The position numbers and the translations under genes were made by a program. Shown here in pieces: positions 17,356 to 24,372 of a stretch of 24,372 nucleotides of DNA. The DNA is taken from IMG/VR virus record IMGVR_UViG_3300025420_000020, positions 1 through 24,372 of that record. One strand, given 5' to 3'. Source of the stretch: a virus. The stretch's first letter is position 1; the number at the start of each line of letters is the position of its first letter. Under the pieces are notes generated by a model. The model was not told the origin of the DNA and ran no database searches. It was given only the letters and a program-made list of their open reading frames with translations.

Positions 17356-17583
17356 TTAGTGAGTTAGTAGCAAATCATACAACTCATTATAACCGCCGAT
17401 GAACTCTTTGTCAAGTGTTATTACAGGAAATGTTCGTGCCTGTGGGAATAGTTCCAAAAGGGTGTCTCGGTTAAAGTCCTTATCAAGTTTATACTCAATA
17501 AACTCAATTGCTTTCATTTTTAGTAGGTTCTTGGCCTTATCACAAAAGGCACAGTTATCTTTAGAATAAAGTATGATTTCCAT
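17356..17583 (-). CDS. grx: Glutaredoxin (75 aa)
   Basis: A complete small thioredoxin-fold protein: MEIILYSKDNCAFCDKAK with the CxxC pair (C-A-F-C), TFPVITLD with the cis-Pro, and IGGYNELYDLL with the glutathione-binding GG. Length is normal for phage glutaredoxins (T4 NrdC is 87 aa). It may reduce the C-terminal cysteine pair of NrdJ (19447-21339) or host targets. AAGGATATAAC precedes the ATG. Confidence 0.9.
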   Translation of the reverse strand: MEIILYSKDNCAFCDKAKNLLKMKAIEFIEYKLDKDFNRDTLLELFPQARTFPVITLDKEFIGGYNELYDLLLTH

Positions 17584-17592
17584 GTTATATCC

Positions 17593-17943
17593 TTATATTA
17601 AGTGTTGTGCTAGTACCATACAAGAGATCCAGGCCCAAAGGGTGTTGAATCCCACTAATGTTGGAAGGAGTTTCTTATTGCTGGCCCAGATTAATGTTAG
17701 AGAAGTGAATAGAGTTAGAAAGTATAACCACCAGATTTGAATGTGAAAAATTAAACCAGGAACAATAATGATTGCCTTGGCAAACCAAGAAACAAACTCT
17801 ACAATATTATAATCAGTCCAATACTCTTTGTTGAACCACATACTATAGCAATTTTTTATTTTGGTAAATGTTATATGCTTATAGACAATTAGTAGTAAAA
17901 CGGACCAAACACCTGATGCTATTAGAATTTGTTGTGTTGTCAT
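17593..17943 (-). CDS. Integral membrane protein, about four spans (116 aa)
   Basis: Hydrophobic segments at about residues 5-22, 50-68, 70-88 and 95-112 (MTTQQILIASGVWSVLLLIV; FAKAIIIVPGLIFHIQIWW; LYFLTLFTSLTLIWAS; LVGFNTLWAWISCMVLA), with Trp-rich boundaries. GAGGTAAC precedes ATG 17943. No motif for transport or lysis stands out. I cannot tell whether it is a holin, a transporter-like protein or an exclusion factor; the number of spans is unlike the single-span T4 holin. Confidence 0.75.
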   Translation of the reverse strand: MTTQQILIASGVWSVLLLIVYKHITFTKIKNCYSMWFNKEYWTDYNIVEFVSWFAKAIIIVPGLIFHIQIWWLYFLTLFTSLTLIWASNKKLLPTLVGFNTLWAWISCMVLAQHLI

Positions 17944-17949
17944 GTTACC

Positions 17950-18342
17950 TCACTTTTTGATATGGGACTTTCTTACTCGTACCATGATCCATGTATTGTA
18001 GTAATCTTCTGTCATCAAGGCATCTCTGGCAAACTGCTCCTTTGCCTCAAGGTATGAAGCCTCACCTTTTGATTTACAAAGATATAGGATTTCTCGTTTG
18101 AACTTGTCTTTGCCGTATAGTTCCACATGTTCATTTAGTTCTTTGTTAGAACCATAATAATCTAACCAATCGGAGTCAACTTGTTTCTTCACCCGCTTAC
18201 CTTTTCGTTTGGTAGAGCGGGTGAACTTAAACAGTTTCTTTCCGATATACTTACGGCCTGTTACTTCGTTTGTGATAAGATAGACAAACGAAACATAACC
18301 ATCTGGTATTTCTTCAAGGGGTGCATTGTTGTATAACCACAT
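17950..18342 (-). CDS. GIY-YIG family putative endonuclease (130 aa)
   Basis: VYLITNEVTGRKYIGKK near residues 20-36 is a GIY-YIG motif with the usual T-N-x-x-N/T-G pattern. DWLDYYGSNKEL and the following KREILYLCKSKGEASYLEAKEQF carry the conserved Tyr/Gly and Glu positions. The linker (FTRSTKRKGKRVKKQ) is strongly basic. Proteins of this type occur in T4-like phages as free-standing homing-like endonucleases. It has no neighbouring intron or split gene that I can see. The start (ATG 18342) has a weak site, TAGGTGT, only 3 bases away. Confidence 0.72.
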   Translation of the reverse strand: MWLYNNAPLEEIPDGYVSFVYLITNEVTGRKYIGKKLFKFTRSTKRKGKRVKKQVDSDWLDYYGSNKELNEHVELYGKDKFKREILYLCKSKGEASYLEAKEQFARDALMTEDYYNTWIMVRVRKSHIKK

Positions 18343-18357
18343 ACACCTATGTAGTCA

Positions 18358-18576
18358 TCAGTCCTCTTCGTCTTCCATCTCAGGTGGATACTTTTCGTTC
18401 CACACCTCATCCCATGCTTTATCATTCTCAAGACATTCATCTAAGTTCTTAGCATCAAAGTCCTCAAAGACTTCCAGCAATATTTCATAAACGATTTTAC
18501 GATCATCATATGAAACTTCGCTATCAACCAGTTTTTCAATAATCTGATCTAGTATTTGGGAACCTAAAACTTTCAT
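18358..18576 (-). CDS. Small very acidic protein (72 aa)
   Basis: Starts MKVLGSQILDQIIEKLVDSE with AAAAGGAAAAACTA upstream. Helical; the second half is dominated by Asp and Glu (FEDFDAKNLDECLENDKAWD and a terminal EMEDEED). Could mimic DNA or bind a basic partner. No family recognised. Confidence 0.73.
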   Translation of the reverse strand: MKVLGSQILDQIIEKLVDSEVSYDDRKIVYEILLEVFEDFDAKNLDECLENDKAWDEVWNEKYPPEMEDEED

Positions 18577-18588
18577 TAGTTTTTCCTT

Positions 18589-18990
18589 TTAGTTTATTAT
18601 TCTTATTGTTGTACCATTAATATCCTGTTTCACAATCTCATAGAGCATGGCCGCGTGACGAGGTGATAGACGGACACAACCGTGACTAGCAGGGTGACCC
18701 AAAGCACCCACATGAGGCGTAGCATGAATAGCATAACCACCAGAGAAAAAGATAGAGTGAGGCATAGGAGCATTATCATACTTTCTAGAATAGTGCATTG
18801 GATGTAATGAGTATGGATGGAATGTTCCAGTTGGTGTATAATATCCTTTACGGGCCGTTGAGACTGGCCATTGGTAGGTTCCTTCATCTGTATCCACCTG
18901 CATTAGTTGTTGTGATTTACTGATAGTGATATCAGTTTGTGCCATTGCTGGTGTGGCAAATAGCATCATGGCGATAAGTAGTTTCTTCAC
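18589..18990 (-). CDS. Exported L,D-transpeptidase (YkuD domain), 133 aa
   Basis: I choose GTG 18990, since GGAGACTAAT lies before it and the peptide then begins with a clean signal peptide, MKKLLIAMMLFATPAMA (cleavage before QTD). ATG 19002 would add four residues and lacks a ribosome binding site. The YkuD core follows: WPVSTARKGYYTPTGTF, then YAIHATPHVGALGHPASHGCVRLS with catalytic His and the SHGCVR Cys motif intact. These enzymes make 3-3 crosslinks or attach lipoproteins in the periplasm. A complete one in a phage is unusual. It overlaps the stop of the HNH-like gene (TAATGTG), so both are co-translated. Confidence 0.88.
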   Translation of the reverse strand: MKKLLIAMMLFATPAMAQTDITISKSQQLMQVDTDEGTYQWPVSTARKGYYTPTGTFHPYSLHPMHYSRKYDNAPMPHSIFFSGGYAIHATPHVGALGHPASHGCVRLSPRHAAMLYEIVKQDINGTTIRIIN

Positions 18991-18991
18991 A

Positions 18992-19459
18992 TTAGTCTCC
19001 ATTACAGTTAGTTATACCATAAACCTCACAGTAAGATTTAGTCCAGTCTCCTGAAATCTTCTCCTGTGCCTCTTTCAAGGTCATCTGACCACTACACACC
19101 AAGGCATGTAGTTTATTCTCAAGTTGATCTTTCACATGGGCATTCCAAGGCATCGTTATGTATGACTGTGGCCAAAGATTGCTTATCTCATTAGAACCAC
19201 CTAACTGCAAACTGATTAGGTGATCAATCTCATACTGACCGGGTTTGCGAGATGTTATACCATAAATCTGGTATGCTTTGTTCTTCACAAACTGCGGCAC
19301 ATTTCTAACACGACCAGCATAACCAGGAACGCAAACCTCTTTCTCTGTTACAGGAAGAGTTGCGCCTGGTGTTAGTTGGTGGTTTGGAAGAAGGGGATCC
19401 AGTGCCCAAGCGGGCCCGAGGCATAGGATCCCGAGGAAGGCGATGATCAGATTTCGCAT
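18992..19459 (-). CDS. Exported HNH nuclease-like protein (155 aa)
   Basis: ATG 19459 (MRNLIIAFLGILCLGPAWA, signal peptide) overlaps the last 13 bases of nrdJ. The core reads QYEIDHLISLQLGGSNEISNLWPQ, an HNH-type motif with DH...N...., then WNAHVKDQLENKLHALVCSG and the C-terminal ISGDWTKSY. I recall small exported HNH-like proteins of this layout in Proteobacteria. Four Cys may form disulphides in the periplasm. It could cut incoming DNA or host DNA fragments, but the nuclease activity is not shown. The short distance to the L,D-transpeptidase gene suggests they work together. Confidence 0.78.
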   Translation of the reverse strand: MRNLIIAFLGILCLGPAWALDPLLPNHQLTPGATLPVTEKEVCVPGYAGRVRNVPQFVKNKAYQIYGITSRKPGQYEIDHLISLQLGGSNEISNLWPQSYITMPWNAHVKDQLENKLHALVCSGQMTLKEAQEKISGDWTKSYCEVYGITNCNGD

Positions 19460-21339
19460 GTGCCACTTGTGCAAGCTAGTGTCTGCACCCCTTCAACATT
19501 GTCTTCCATCTCAACCAAACTATCCCAGTCAAGGTGTTTTGGAATAGATGGTAACATGGCCTCGTATAAATCTTTTGTAATCTCCTCGTAAGGTGCCTGA
19601 CGGTATGAACCACCATCGTGTGGCAAGAATGATACACCGGACATCTCATCAAAGTGATCATACACCCACGCACCAACTTTCATCCATTCTTCCTCTTTGA
19701 CGTTGATTGTAACGGATGGTTTATGCTCACACCAGGCCTCTTGATAGATGGCCCATAGTTCAAGGTGACTGATAGCATTGATATCGTCACGAACAACAGC
19801 ATCTTTTGGTGCTTTCTGTGGGAAGGAGAATACAGTTGTGGAATCAGGTTTCATCACATCTGCTTCCCAAGGCACACCCTTCTCTTTCATAAACTTGGTT
19901 AGAGGATCCTTGTTATCAGCGCGTACCCGACGGATATAATATAAGCTATGGCGTGGATGGATGCCACTTGCCGAGTCACATAACTGGGAAACAGTTCCTG
20001 AAGGCTTAACGCAAGTAATAGCAGCAGCGCCATTAATACCAAGAATAGTTGCAAGTTCATTATTCACCTCAACAGCATAGTCACGGAGAGAAGCAAGGCG
20101 TTCCTTGATTTCTTTATCTTGTGGATTGTTAAATAACTTGGAGTCATAGATGCCTGTAAGTGATACACCAAGTAGGCGTTCCTCTTCGGCGTTTTTCTTC
20201 CAAACTTTTCTTAGGTAGGGAAAATCCGTAAGAGTAGATTGAAAAGTACCGAGGATAGTTGCAATCTTAACTTTATCTCTAATAGTTTCCATCGTGTCAT
20301 CTGACCGCACGACAACTTCAGTAAGGTTGCAAAAGCCATATGGTCTAAGGATGATCTCCGAACACGGATTGGTTCCAAATGCTTGGTCTGGATTTCGTCT
20401 GCCATTTCTCGCAGCGATTTTTTGACATGCTTCACGACTGAATAAACCTCTCTCGCCTGACTTGGATTCATATAATGATAACCACTCGGACATGAAAGAT
20501 CCAATCTCTGGTTTCTCATTATAGACGGCCGAGTTGTTTGACAATGCCCGTTGTGGGTTTGCTTCCCACCATGCGCCCGCCTTGGCGTGACGCATACGGT
20601 CATCGGATAGGTTAGATAGAGAAATCATAGCAGAACGACGGACACCGCCAACTACAACAACCTCACCAATCTTACACATTATATCGTGACACTCGATGGA
20701 AGTCAGGCGACGACCATGAGCATTACGGAATACTTTTACAACAAACTTGAATAGGTCATTTAGAGGACCTGGCCCAGATGAACGACCACCAAAGGTCTTC
20801 AACGGAGCACCAGCAGGACGCACCTTGGTTAGGTCCCACTTAGGAATCTCACCTGTGTATAGGAGAGCAATAAGCATACGGAGAGCCTTAGCCCAACCTT
20901 CTTTGCTATCTCTCACGGAAATGGTGGTATCGGAGTCATACATCTTCTCCGGAATCTCTGGCAACTGATTTATGAACTGCCTCTCAACGGAGAAACCAAC
21001 ACCCGTTCCACACAGTAGAATGAACATGGCCTCATCAAAGGCCTTAGGGTCATCAATAGTTAGAAAGGAGCAGTTATAACCACATGTATGGTCTCGCTCT
21101 AATGCCTTGCCAGCAGTCATAAGGGACCGCATAGATGGCATAACTTTTAGTTTGATAATGTAATCTTTTATCTCTTCACGATAAGGTGCCATATCAAAGT
21201 TATAAGTATCGGCGAGGTGATTAGACATAAAGGTAATATAGCGTTCAACGGTCTCCTCCCAATTTTCTCGACGGTTTAGTTCTGGTACGTAACGAGCATA
21301 ACGGCTCTTGTAAATAAACTCTTGATATAAACTATCCAT
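19447..21339 (-). CDS. nrdJ: Class II (adenosylcobalamin-dependent) ribonucleotide reductase (630 aa)
   Basis: Start is ATG 21339, overlapping the ThyX stop (TAATG) after GAGGAAGAATA. The monomeric RTPR type is seen from CGYNCSF (first active Cys), LLCGTGVGFSVE, NPCSEIIL (NxCxE finger loop with radical Cys and Glu), PYGFCNL (second redox Cys), CVKPSGTVS and the terminal CTSGTCEI pair that reduces the active site. It turns NTPs or NDPs into deoxynucleotides using vitamin B12 coenzyme supplied by the host. No nrdA/nrdB of the usual T4 class I enzyme is in the window. It follows ThyX, and a glutaredoxin lies downstream. Confidence 0.95.
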   Translation of the reverse strand: MDSLYQEFIYKSRYARYVPELNRRENWEETVERYITFMSNHLADTYNFDMAPYREEIKDYIIKLKVMPSMRSLMTAGKALERDHTCGYNCSFLTIDDPKAFDEAMFILLCGTGVGFSVERQFINQLPEIPEKMYDSDTTISVRDSKEGWAKALRMLIALLYTGEIPKWDLTKVRPAGAPLKTFGGRSSGPGPLNDLFKFVVKVFRNAHGRRLTSIECHDIMCKIGEVVVVGGVRRSAMISLSNLSDDRMRHAKAGAWWEANPQRALSNNSAVYNEKPEIGSFMSEWLSLYESKSGERGLFSREACQKIAARNGRRNPDQAFGTNPCSEIILRPYGFCNLTEVVVRSDDTMETIRDKVKIATILGTFQSTLTDFPYLRKVWKKNAEEERLLGVSLTGIYDSKLFNNPQDKEIKERLASLRDYAVEVNNELATILGINGAAAITCVKPSGTVSQLCDSASGIHPRHSLYYIRRVRADNKDPLTKFMKEKGVPWEADVMKPDSTTVFSFPQKAPKDAVVRDDINAISHLELWAIYQEAWCEHKPSVTINVKEEEWMKVGAWVYDHFDEMSGVSFLPHDGGSYRQAPYEEITKDLYEAMLPSIPKHLDWDSLVEMEDNVEGVQTLACTSGTCEI

Positions 21340-22025
21340 TATTCTTCCTCTTTCCAATATTCTCTAAGTGATGGGAAATGCATTAGTATTTCCTCACGGG
21401 CAGCAATAGCAATATCTCTGTGTTCTTTCTGTGTGCCTTCTGTAGCACGGACATCAATGTAATGAATCCAAGAACGGAGTGTACCTGACATATATAGTCG
21501 TGTCTTGGTTAGACCTTCTGGTAGAACTGCTCTGGCCTGTTCTTTGGCAATACCCATTTCAATAGCAGTCTTATAATGTCTAACTGCAAGATCACCAACA
21601 ACACCTTGAAGATAATTCCAATCATATTTAAGATTGTCATCCTCAACCTCAATACTATTCTGACGGTTCTTATGGTCCTGTAGGCGGGCTTCTCTTGTAA
21701 CAAAACCCATATCCTGTGTAGGATCGGCATAACGCTGGCTAAACTCTTGGAATGAAAATGACCTATGACGGATAATCTGGTGTGAAATGTCACGGGTTGT
21801 CTGAATATCCATAGTGATAGACACCATCTCAAATGGAGACCAGTGCTTATTCTTGATTAGGTATTTGAGTAGTTTAGGTGCGGTTAATGTGTTGTTTTGG
21901 TTGGATGGGTTTGATACTCTGGCTGTGTAAGCAATGAATGCCTCGGCACCGATTGCTCGTTCTGTCTGTGTTTCCCACGCCGAAAGTATCGGTTGGGTTA
22001 ATGCTATAATCTTCGCAGTATTCAT
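21339..22025 (-). CDS. thyX: Flavin-dependent thymidylate synthase ThyX (228 aa)
   Basis: The family signature RHRSFSFQEFSQRYAD (RHRxxSxxExSxR) is complete around residue 86, preceded by SPFEMVSITMDI and RDISHQIIRHR for the FAD and dUMP site. ARAVLPEGLTKTRLYMSGTLRSW is the second ThyX block. It makes dTMP from dUMP with methylene-tetrahydrofolate and FAD. The ATG overlaps the preceding stop (ATGA). Coupling to nrdJ puts deoxynucleotide and thymidylate synthesis on one transcript with primase. Typical T4-like phages carry the ThyA-type enzyme instead. Confidence 0.95.
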   Translation of the reverse strand: MNTAKIIALTQPILSAWETQTERAIGAEAFIAYTARVSNPSNQNNTLTAPKLLKYLIKNKHWSPFEMVSITMDIQTTRDISHQIIRHRSFSFQEFSQRYADPTQDMGFVTREARLQDHKNRQNSIEVEDDNLKYDWNYLQGVVGDLAVRHYKTAIEMGIAKEQARAVLPEGLTKTRLYMSGTLRSWIHYIDVRATEGTQKEHRDIAIAAREEILMHFPSLREYWKEEE

Positions 22026-22237
22026 TTTGTTGCCTCATTAATAATCTTGATAACTTGTGATAAACTTTCTTCTACTGTCCATTCTGTGGAACTTGGTCCT
22101 CCAAAAATAACTGTGGAAACACTACCACCATCTCTTCGGCGTTTTTCATACACAGCAACGATCCAATCAGAATTAATGTAAATTGGCATGTCAATTACAT
22201 TATCGTTTGACATATTACTAAATTTCAACATACTCAT
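22022..22237 (-). CDS. Small unknown protein (71 aa) between primase and ThyX
   Basis: Starts MSMLKFSNMSNDNVIDMPIY; ATG 22237 overlaps the primase stop (ATGA) and the gene's own TGA overlaps the ThyX start, so the three genes are locked together. An internal Met (MSNDNVIDM) could also be the start. Beta-rich middle (DWIVAVYEKRRRDGG) and a helical end. No known family. Confidence 0.72.
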   Translation of the reverse strand: MSMLKFSNMSNDNVIDMPIYINSDWIVAVYEKRRRDGGSVSTVIFGGPSSTEWTVEESLSQVIKIINEATK

Positions 22238-23247
22238 AATCTACTCCAGATATTCAAGTTCATCGTAGCCTCAAATCCGCTGTGTGTGTTTATATCTATA
22301 ATGTGTTGAAGAATGGCAGGAGACAATCCTGAAAGAACCATTTCATTAATATCTTTTTCTTTCACAGTATTGGGCCAGATACAAATCTTATAACCCAAGT
22401 CAATGGTTTTCCGCATATTGGAAACAATCTGTTTGTTTCTCGGTTCATTATCGTAAATGAAAATGTATTCTTTGTCAAGACCTACAATGTTAGGAGCATT
22501 AAACAGTGCTGCATCCATAGTAGCCAGAGAATTGTTAAGGAAAAGACTGTCGATGGGTCCCTCAACAACATATACAGGCACATCAAGGTTAAGTTTATCC
22601 CAACCAAAAATCTTTGGGTTCTCTTCGTCACTTTTGATCGTGATATACTTGATCTTGGAATGTCTGTCAATGGATCGCCCCTGTATTCCCAGTAGTTGTC
22701 CGTCCCTGTTATAGAACGGGATTATTATGCGAGGTTCCTTATATAGTGTTTTTGCGTGTGCAGGAAATGTGACAGAAACGAAGTTTGCGAAGTCTTCCGC
22801 ATACCACATATCATCAATAGGAACCTTCCTATCTTCTAGGTATTTTCTAGCCGGATGATAAGGATTCAATCCATTAACACGAACGGCATCACTGTATAGT
22901 AGAGTAGGTTGTTTCTTAAATACTGGTCTGGTGACAAAATCCGTGGCGTCCACAACGGTGTTGGTCGTGTTAGGTTGGACGAACGAGTCCAATACAAAAT
23001 CACGATATAACATCGGATCTTCGTCTTTAAGGAACTTTTGAAATGTGGTCGACGTATGGCAATTGTGACACATAAAGAAGAGGTGTTCCTTCTTCTTGTA
23101 AATGTAACCACGAGCCTTTAGTTTGTCCTTTTTGGAATCACCACATATGGGGCAAGAAAAATTCCATAAAAATTCCCCCCTCTGCTTGAAGTTTTTCAAC
23201 TTGGGCGAAAGGAGGGAAACATATTTTTTATCTATGTATAAGGACAT
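22234..23247 (-). CDS. 61: DNA primase, T4 gp61-like (337 aa)
   Basis: The N-terminal zinc domain is visible: CPIC (32, 35) and CHNC (60, 63), spaced as in gp61-type and DnaG primases. A TOPRIM domain follows: IIIPFYNRDGQLLGIQGRS, then VYVVEGPIDSLF (Glu) and YIFIYDNEPRN (acidic pair). Length matches T4 gp61 (342 aa). It makes RNA primers for lagging-strand synthesis together with the gp41 helicase. It begins the transcript from the promoter at 23277-23305; the leader is about 20-25 bases. Confidence 0.93.
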   Translation of the reverse strand: MSLYIDKKYVSLLSPKLKNFKQRGEFLWNFSCPICGDSKKDKLKARGYIYKKKEHLFFMCHNCHTSTTFQKFLKDEDPMLYRDFVLDSFVQPNTTNTVVDATDFVTRPVFKKQPTLLYSDAVRVNGLNPYHPARKYLEDRKVPIDDMWYAEDFANFVSVTFPAHAKTLYKEPRIIIPFYNRDGQLLGIQGRSIDRHSKIKYITIKSDEENPKIFGWDKLNLDVPVYVVEGPIDSLFLNNSLATMDAALFNAPNIVGLDKEYIFIYDNEPRNKQIVSNMRKTIDLGYKICIWPNTVKEKDINEMVLSGLSPAILQHIIDINTHSGFEATMNLNIWSRL

Positions 23248-23276
23248 ATTTTACCATAATCATAACGAAGTTTTTT

Positions 23277-23305
23277 ATTATACTTGGTAGTTGGCTCTAT
23301 GTCAA
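23277..23305 (-). promoter_or_regulatory. Sigma70-like promoter of the primase/ThyX/NrdJ operon
   Basis: TTGACA (23305-23300), 17-base spacer, TATAAT (23282-23277) on the minus strand, both perfect. The -35 begins directly after the stop codon of the membrane/coiled-coil gene. It probably drives primase to at least the L,D-transpeptidase gene. Confidence 0.75.
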
Positions 23306-23650
23306 CTACTTTCTTGGTGGCAGTTCCCTTTTATGTTGTTGTTCTATGTTTTGTAAGGACTGCTTAATATCATTTACCTCGTCCCAAAGACTTTTACGGT
23401 CATTATCTGTCAATTCTTTTCTCTGACCAAGGTAATCTTCAATATGTTGGACTCTGGACTCAAGATAGGTCACTTTTGTTTTAAGTTCCATATCTCCCAC
23501 TTTAAGGTCACTAATGGTCCATAATAGTGATACACCTATACCACACACGGCAATTATAGCTGTAATAGCATGTGGTAAGAAATTTAGAACATTGAATCCA
23601 CCTCCATCATCGCCAATCTCGTCGTTATGGTTGTGGTCGTGTTTTAACAT
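23306..23650 (-). CDS. Membrane-anchored coiled-coil protein, possible lysis partner (114 aa)
   Basis: Begins MLKHDHNHNDEIGDDGGGF, a His/Asp-rich end, then one membrane segment (VLNFLPHAITAIIAVCGIGV up to SLLWTI), then a coiled coil (MELKTKVTYLESRVQHIEDY and ESRV..DIKQSLQNIEQQHK). It follows the M15 endolysin. One span with a long periplasmic or cytoplasmic coiled coil fits an inner-membrane spanin or a holin-type protein, but neither can be settled. AGGAGAAAGTAAACCAAA lies before ATG 23650. Confidence 0.7.
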   Translation of the reverse strand: MLKHDHNHNDEIGDDGGGFNVLNFLPHAITAIIAVCGIGVSLLWTISDLKVGDMELKTKVTYLESRVQHIEDYLGQRKELTDNDRKSLWDEVNDIKQSLQNIEQQHKRELPPRK

Positions 23651-23690
23651 TTTGGTTTACTTTCTCCTGTTTAAACCTCCATCCTATAAA

Positions 23691-23719
23691 TCGTCGCCCT
23701 CACAGGACCGGGGCGACGA
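23691..23719 (-). terminator. GC-rich hairpin between the endolysin and the membrane protein gene
   Basis: TCGTCGCCC and GGGCGACGA pair over 9 bp with an 11-base loop, starting one base after the endolysin stop. The tail TTTATAGG is only weakly U-rich. It may be a weak terminator or a stabilising 3' structure. The following gene (23650) still needs read-through or a start I cannot see. Confidence 0.6.
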
Positions 23720-23720
23720 A

Positions 23721-24248
23721 TTAGTATCTCCAAGCAGCCTGAAAATGCATCGGGTCGTTATCGCCGGGTCTACCGCGCCACCACAATCCGTGCTTCTCTA
23801 GTATATCTGCAAACTCGTGGTTCAGCATACCTTCATGCCATGATGATGGCCAAGGATTTCTTGCTGGGTCCATATCAATGGCTATACCCCATGAATGGAC
23901 TGATAATCTAGAACCACCGCGCATTAGTCTGTAGTTAAATGAACCACCAGACTGATCGAGGTGTAACTTCTTAATATTATCTTTACCAAAGTGTTCTAAC
24001 ACCTCAGTAAATGCGGCAGTATAAACATCAACTACCTTCTTGTGTAGTTTCATTGTTTTGAACTGCTGGCCACTGGCATTAAAGAACATAGGATAAGGTG
24101 GTTCCCACTTTACAATGTTCTCTTTAAACCAAGTCGGATCCACATCTCCGTTTTTACCAGATGGATCACCGAAGAATTTATTTAGGTTTAGAACGTCTTC
24201 GTGTGGAAAAAGTTCTTTACACTTTTCGTTTGTTGGTGTCGAGGTCAT
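23721..24248 (-). CDS. M15 peptidase-type endolysin (175 aa)
   Basis: The zinc site is SVHSWGIAIDMDP (HxxxxxxD) and, further on, DPMHFQAAW with the last His; GGSFNYRLMRGGSRLS lies before. This matches the D-alanyl-D-alanine carboxypeptidase / L-alanoyl-D-glutamate peptidase group (Peptidase_M15_4), as in phage endolysins of the T5 type. It cleaves the peptide part of host peptidoglycan. There is no signal peptide. AAAGGAAATACAATT precedes ATG 24248. A distinct lysozyme lies at 13596-14060. Confidence 0.88.
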   Translation of the reverse strand: MTSTPTNEKCKELFPHEDVLNLNKFFGDPSGKNGDVDPTWFKENIVKWEPPYPMFFNASGQQFKTMKLHKKVVDVYTAAFTEVLEHFGKDNIKKLHLDQSGGSFNYRLMRGGSRLSVHSWGIAIDMDPARNPWPSSWHEGMLNHEFADILEKHGLWWRGRPGDNDPMHFQAAWRY

Positions 24249-24262
24249 AATTGTATTTCCTT

Positions 24263-24372
24263 TTATCCTTTCCCATACCTCACATAACGCATTTCAGAAG
24301 TTGTAGCATTTCTAACTATAATAGGACCTTTATTTTTTTTGGCCCACTCTCTTATTTCCATATAACTATCAT
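24263..24372 (-). CDS. C-terminal end of an unknown gene, running out of the window
   Basis: An open frame enters from beyond 24372 and ends at TAA 24263 with DSYMEIREWAKKNKGPIIVR then NATTSEMRYVRYGKG. A start at MEIREW (24360) cannot be ruled out but no good ribosome binding site is visible before it. The few residues do not allow an assignment. The stop is 14 bases before the endolysin start, so it is probably in the same operon. Confidence 0.5.
   Translation of the reverse strand, partial: DSYMEIREWAKKNKGPIIVRNATTSEMRYVRYGKG

Noticed and set aside
9498-18342. GIY-YIG proteins as evidence for introns or split genes nearby
   Set aside because: Neither GIY-YIG gene lies in an intron or interrupts a recognisable gene. 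Both are free-standing genes in operons, so no intron claim is made.
1-24372. CRISPR arrays, insertion sequences, rRNA genes and ordinary tRNA genes
   Set aside because: No direct repeat-spacer pattern, transposase gene, terminal inverted repeats or tRNA cloverleaf other than the tRNA-like part of the tmRNA was seen. The GTTTACA and TGCGACA repeats are irregularly spaced and regulatory in position.

Overview
The window is a piece of a T4-superfamily (straboviral/myoviral) phage genome. Every gene I can support is on the minus strand, so the region is transcribed from high to low coordinates. The T4-type core is clear: gp61 primase, RNase H, gp33 late co-activator, gp59 helicase loader and the first codons of gp32, with 33-59-32 in the T4 order. 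PhoH, SprT-like, DUF6433-like and several 2OG-Fe(II) oxygenase genes are accessory types often seen in marine and rhizobial T4-like phages. The host is probably an alphaproteobacterium. The phage carries a circularly permuted two-piece tmRNA whose tag starts ANDN, as in alphaproteobacteria, and makes its nucleotides with a B12-dependent class II RNR plus ThyX, a combination I recall from a Sinorhizobium T4-like phage. The species cannot be named from this sequence.

Layout in transcription order. 24372-23306: an M15-type endolysin and a membrane/coiled-coil protein. 23305-19447: a strong promoter, then primase, a small protein, ThyX and NrdJ, overlapping end to end. 19459-18589: two exported proteins, an HNH nuclease-like protein and a YkuD L,D-transpeptidase, joined to the end of nrdJ. 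18576-11711: a long, tightly packed run with a GIY-YIG protein, a membrane protein, glutaredoxin, several unknowns, a 2OG oxygenase, a lysozyme, RNase H, a DUF6433-like protein and SprT. 11682-7136: an accessory region of five short transcription units, each with its own sigma70-like promoter. Four of the promoters are preceded by the same short stem-loop. It holds a nuclease-like gene beside a Dam-type methylase, a second GIY-YIG protein and a chain of very small overlapping genes. 7126-4373: a SWIM protein, a 2OG oxygenase, an Rmf-like peptide, a Tad2/DUF2829-like anti-defence candidate and virion-like proteins, closed by a strong terminator. 4265-2414: PhoH, a PD-(D/E)XK exonuclease, a small lipoprotein and a small unknown. 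2433-2105: the tmRNA under its own promoter. 2094-1: a 2OG oxygenase, a small basic protein, gp33, gp59, two small genes and gp32.

The genes fit a lytic programme: replication and recombination (gp61, gp59, gp32, RNase H, exonuclease), nucleotide supply (NrdJ, ThyX, glutaredoxin), late transcription (gp33 and a TATAAATA late promoter), lysis and wall remodelling (M15, lysozyme, L,D-transpeptidase) and probable host takeover or counter-defence (REase/MTase pair, Tad2-like protein, tmRNA). The least expected items are the phage-borne permuted tmRNA, the repeated stem-loop/promoter cassettes, and an inverted repeat that could hide the ribosome binding site of the nuclease gene in read-through mRNA. 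Many real genes here are below 60 codons. I called them from ribosome binding sites and start/stop overlaps. The only stretch over 300 bases without a protein gene (2095-2413) is the tmRNA.
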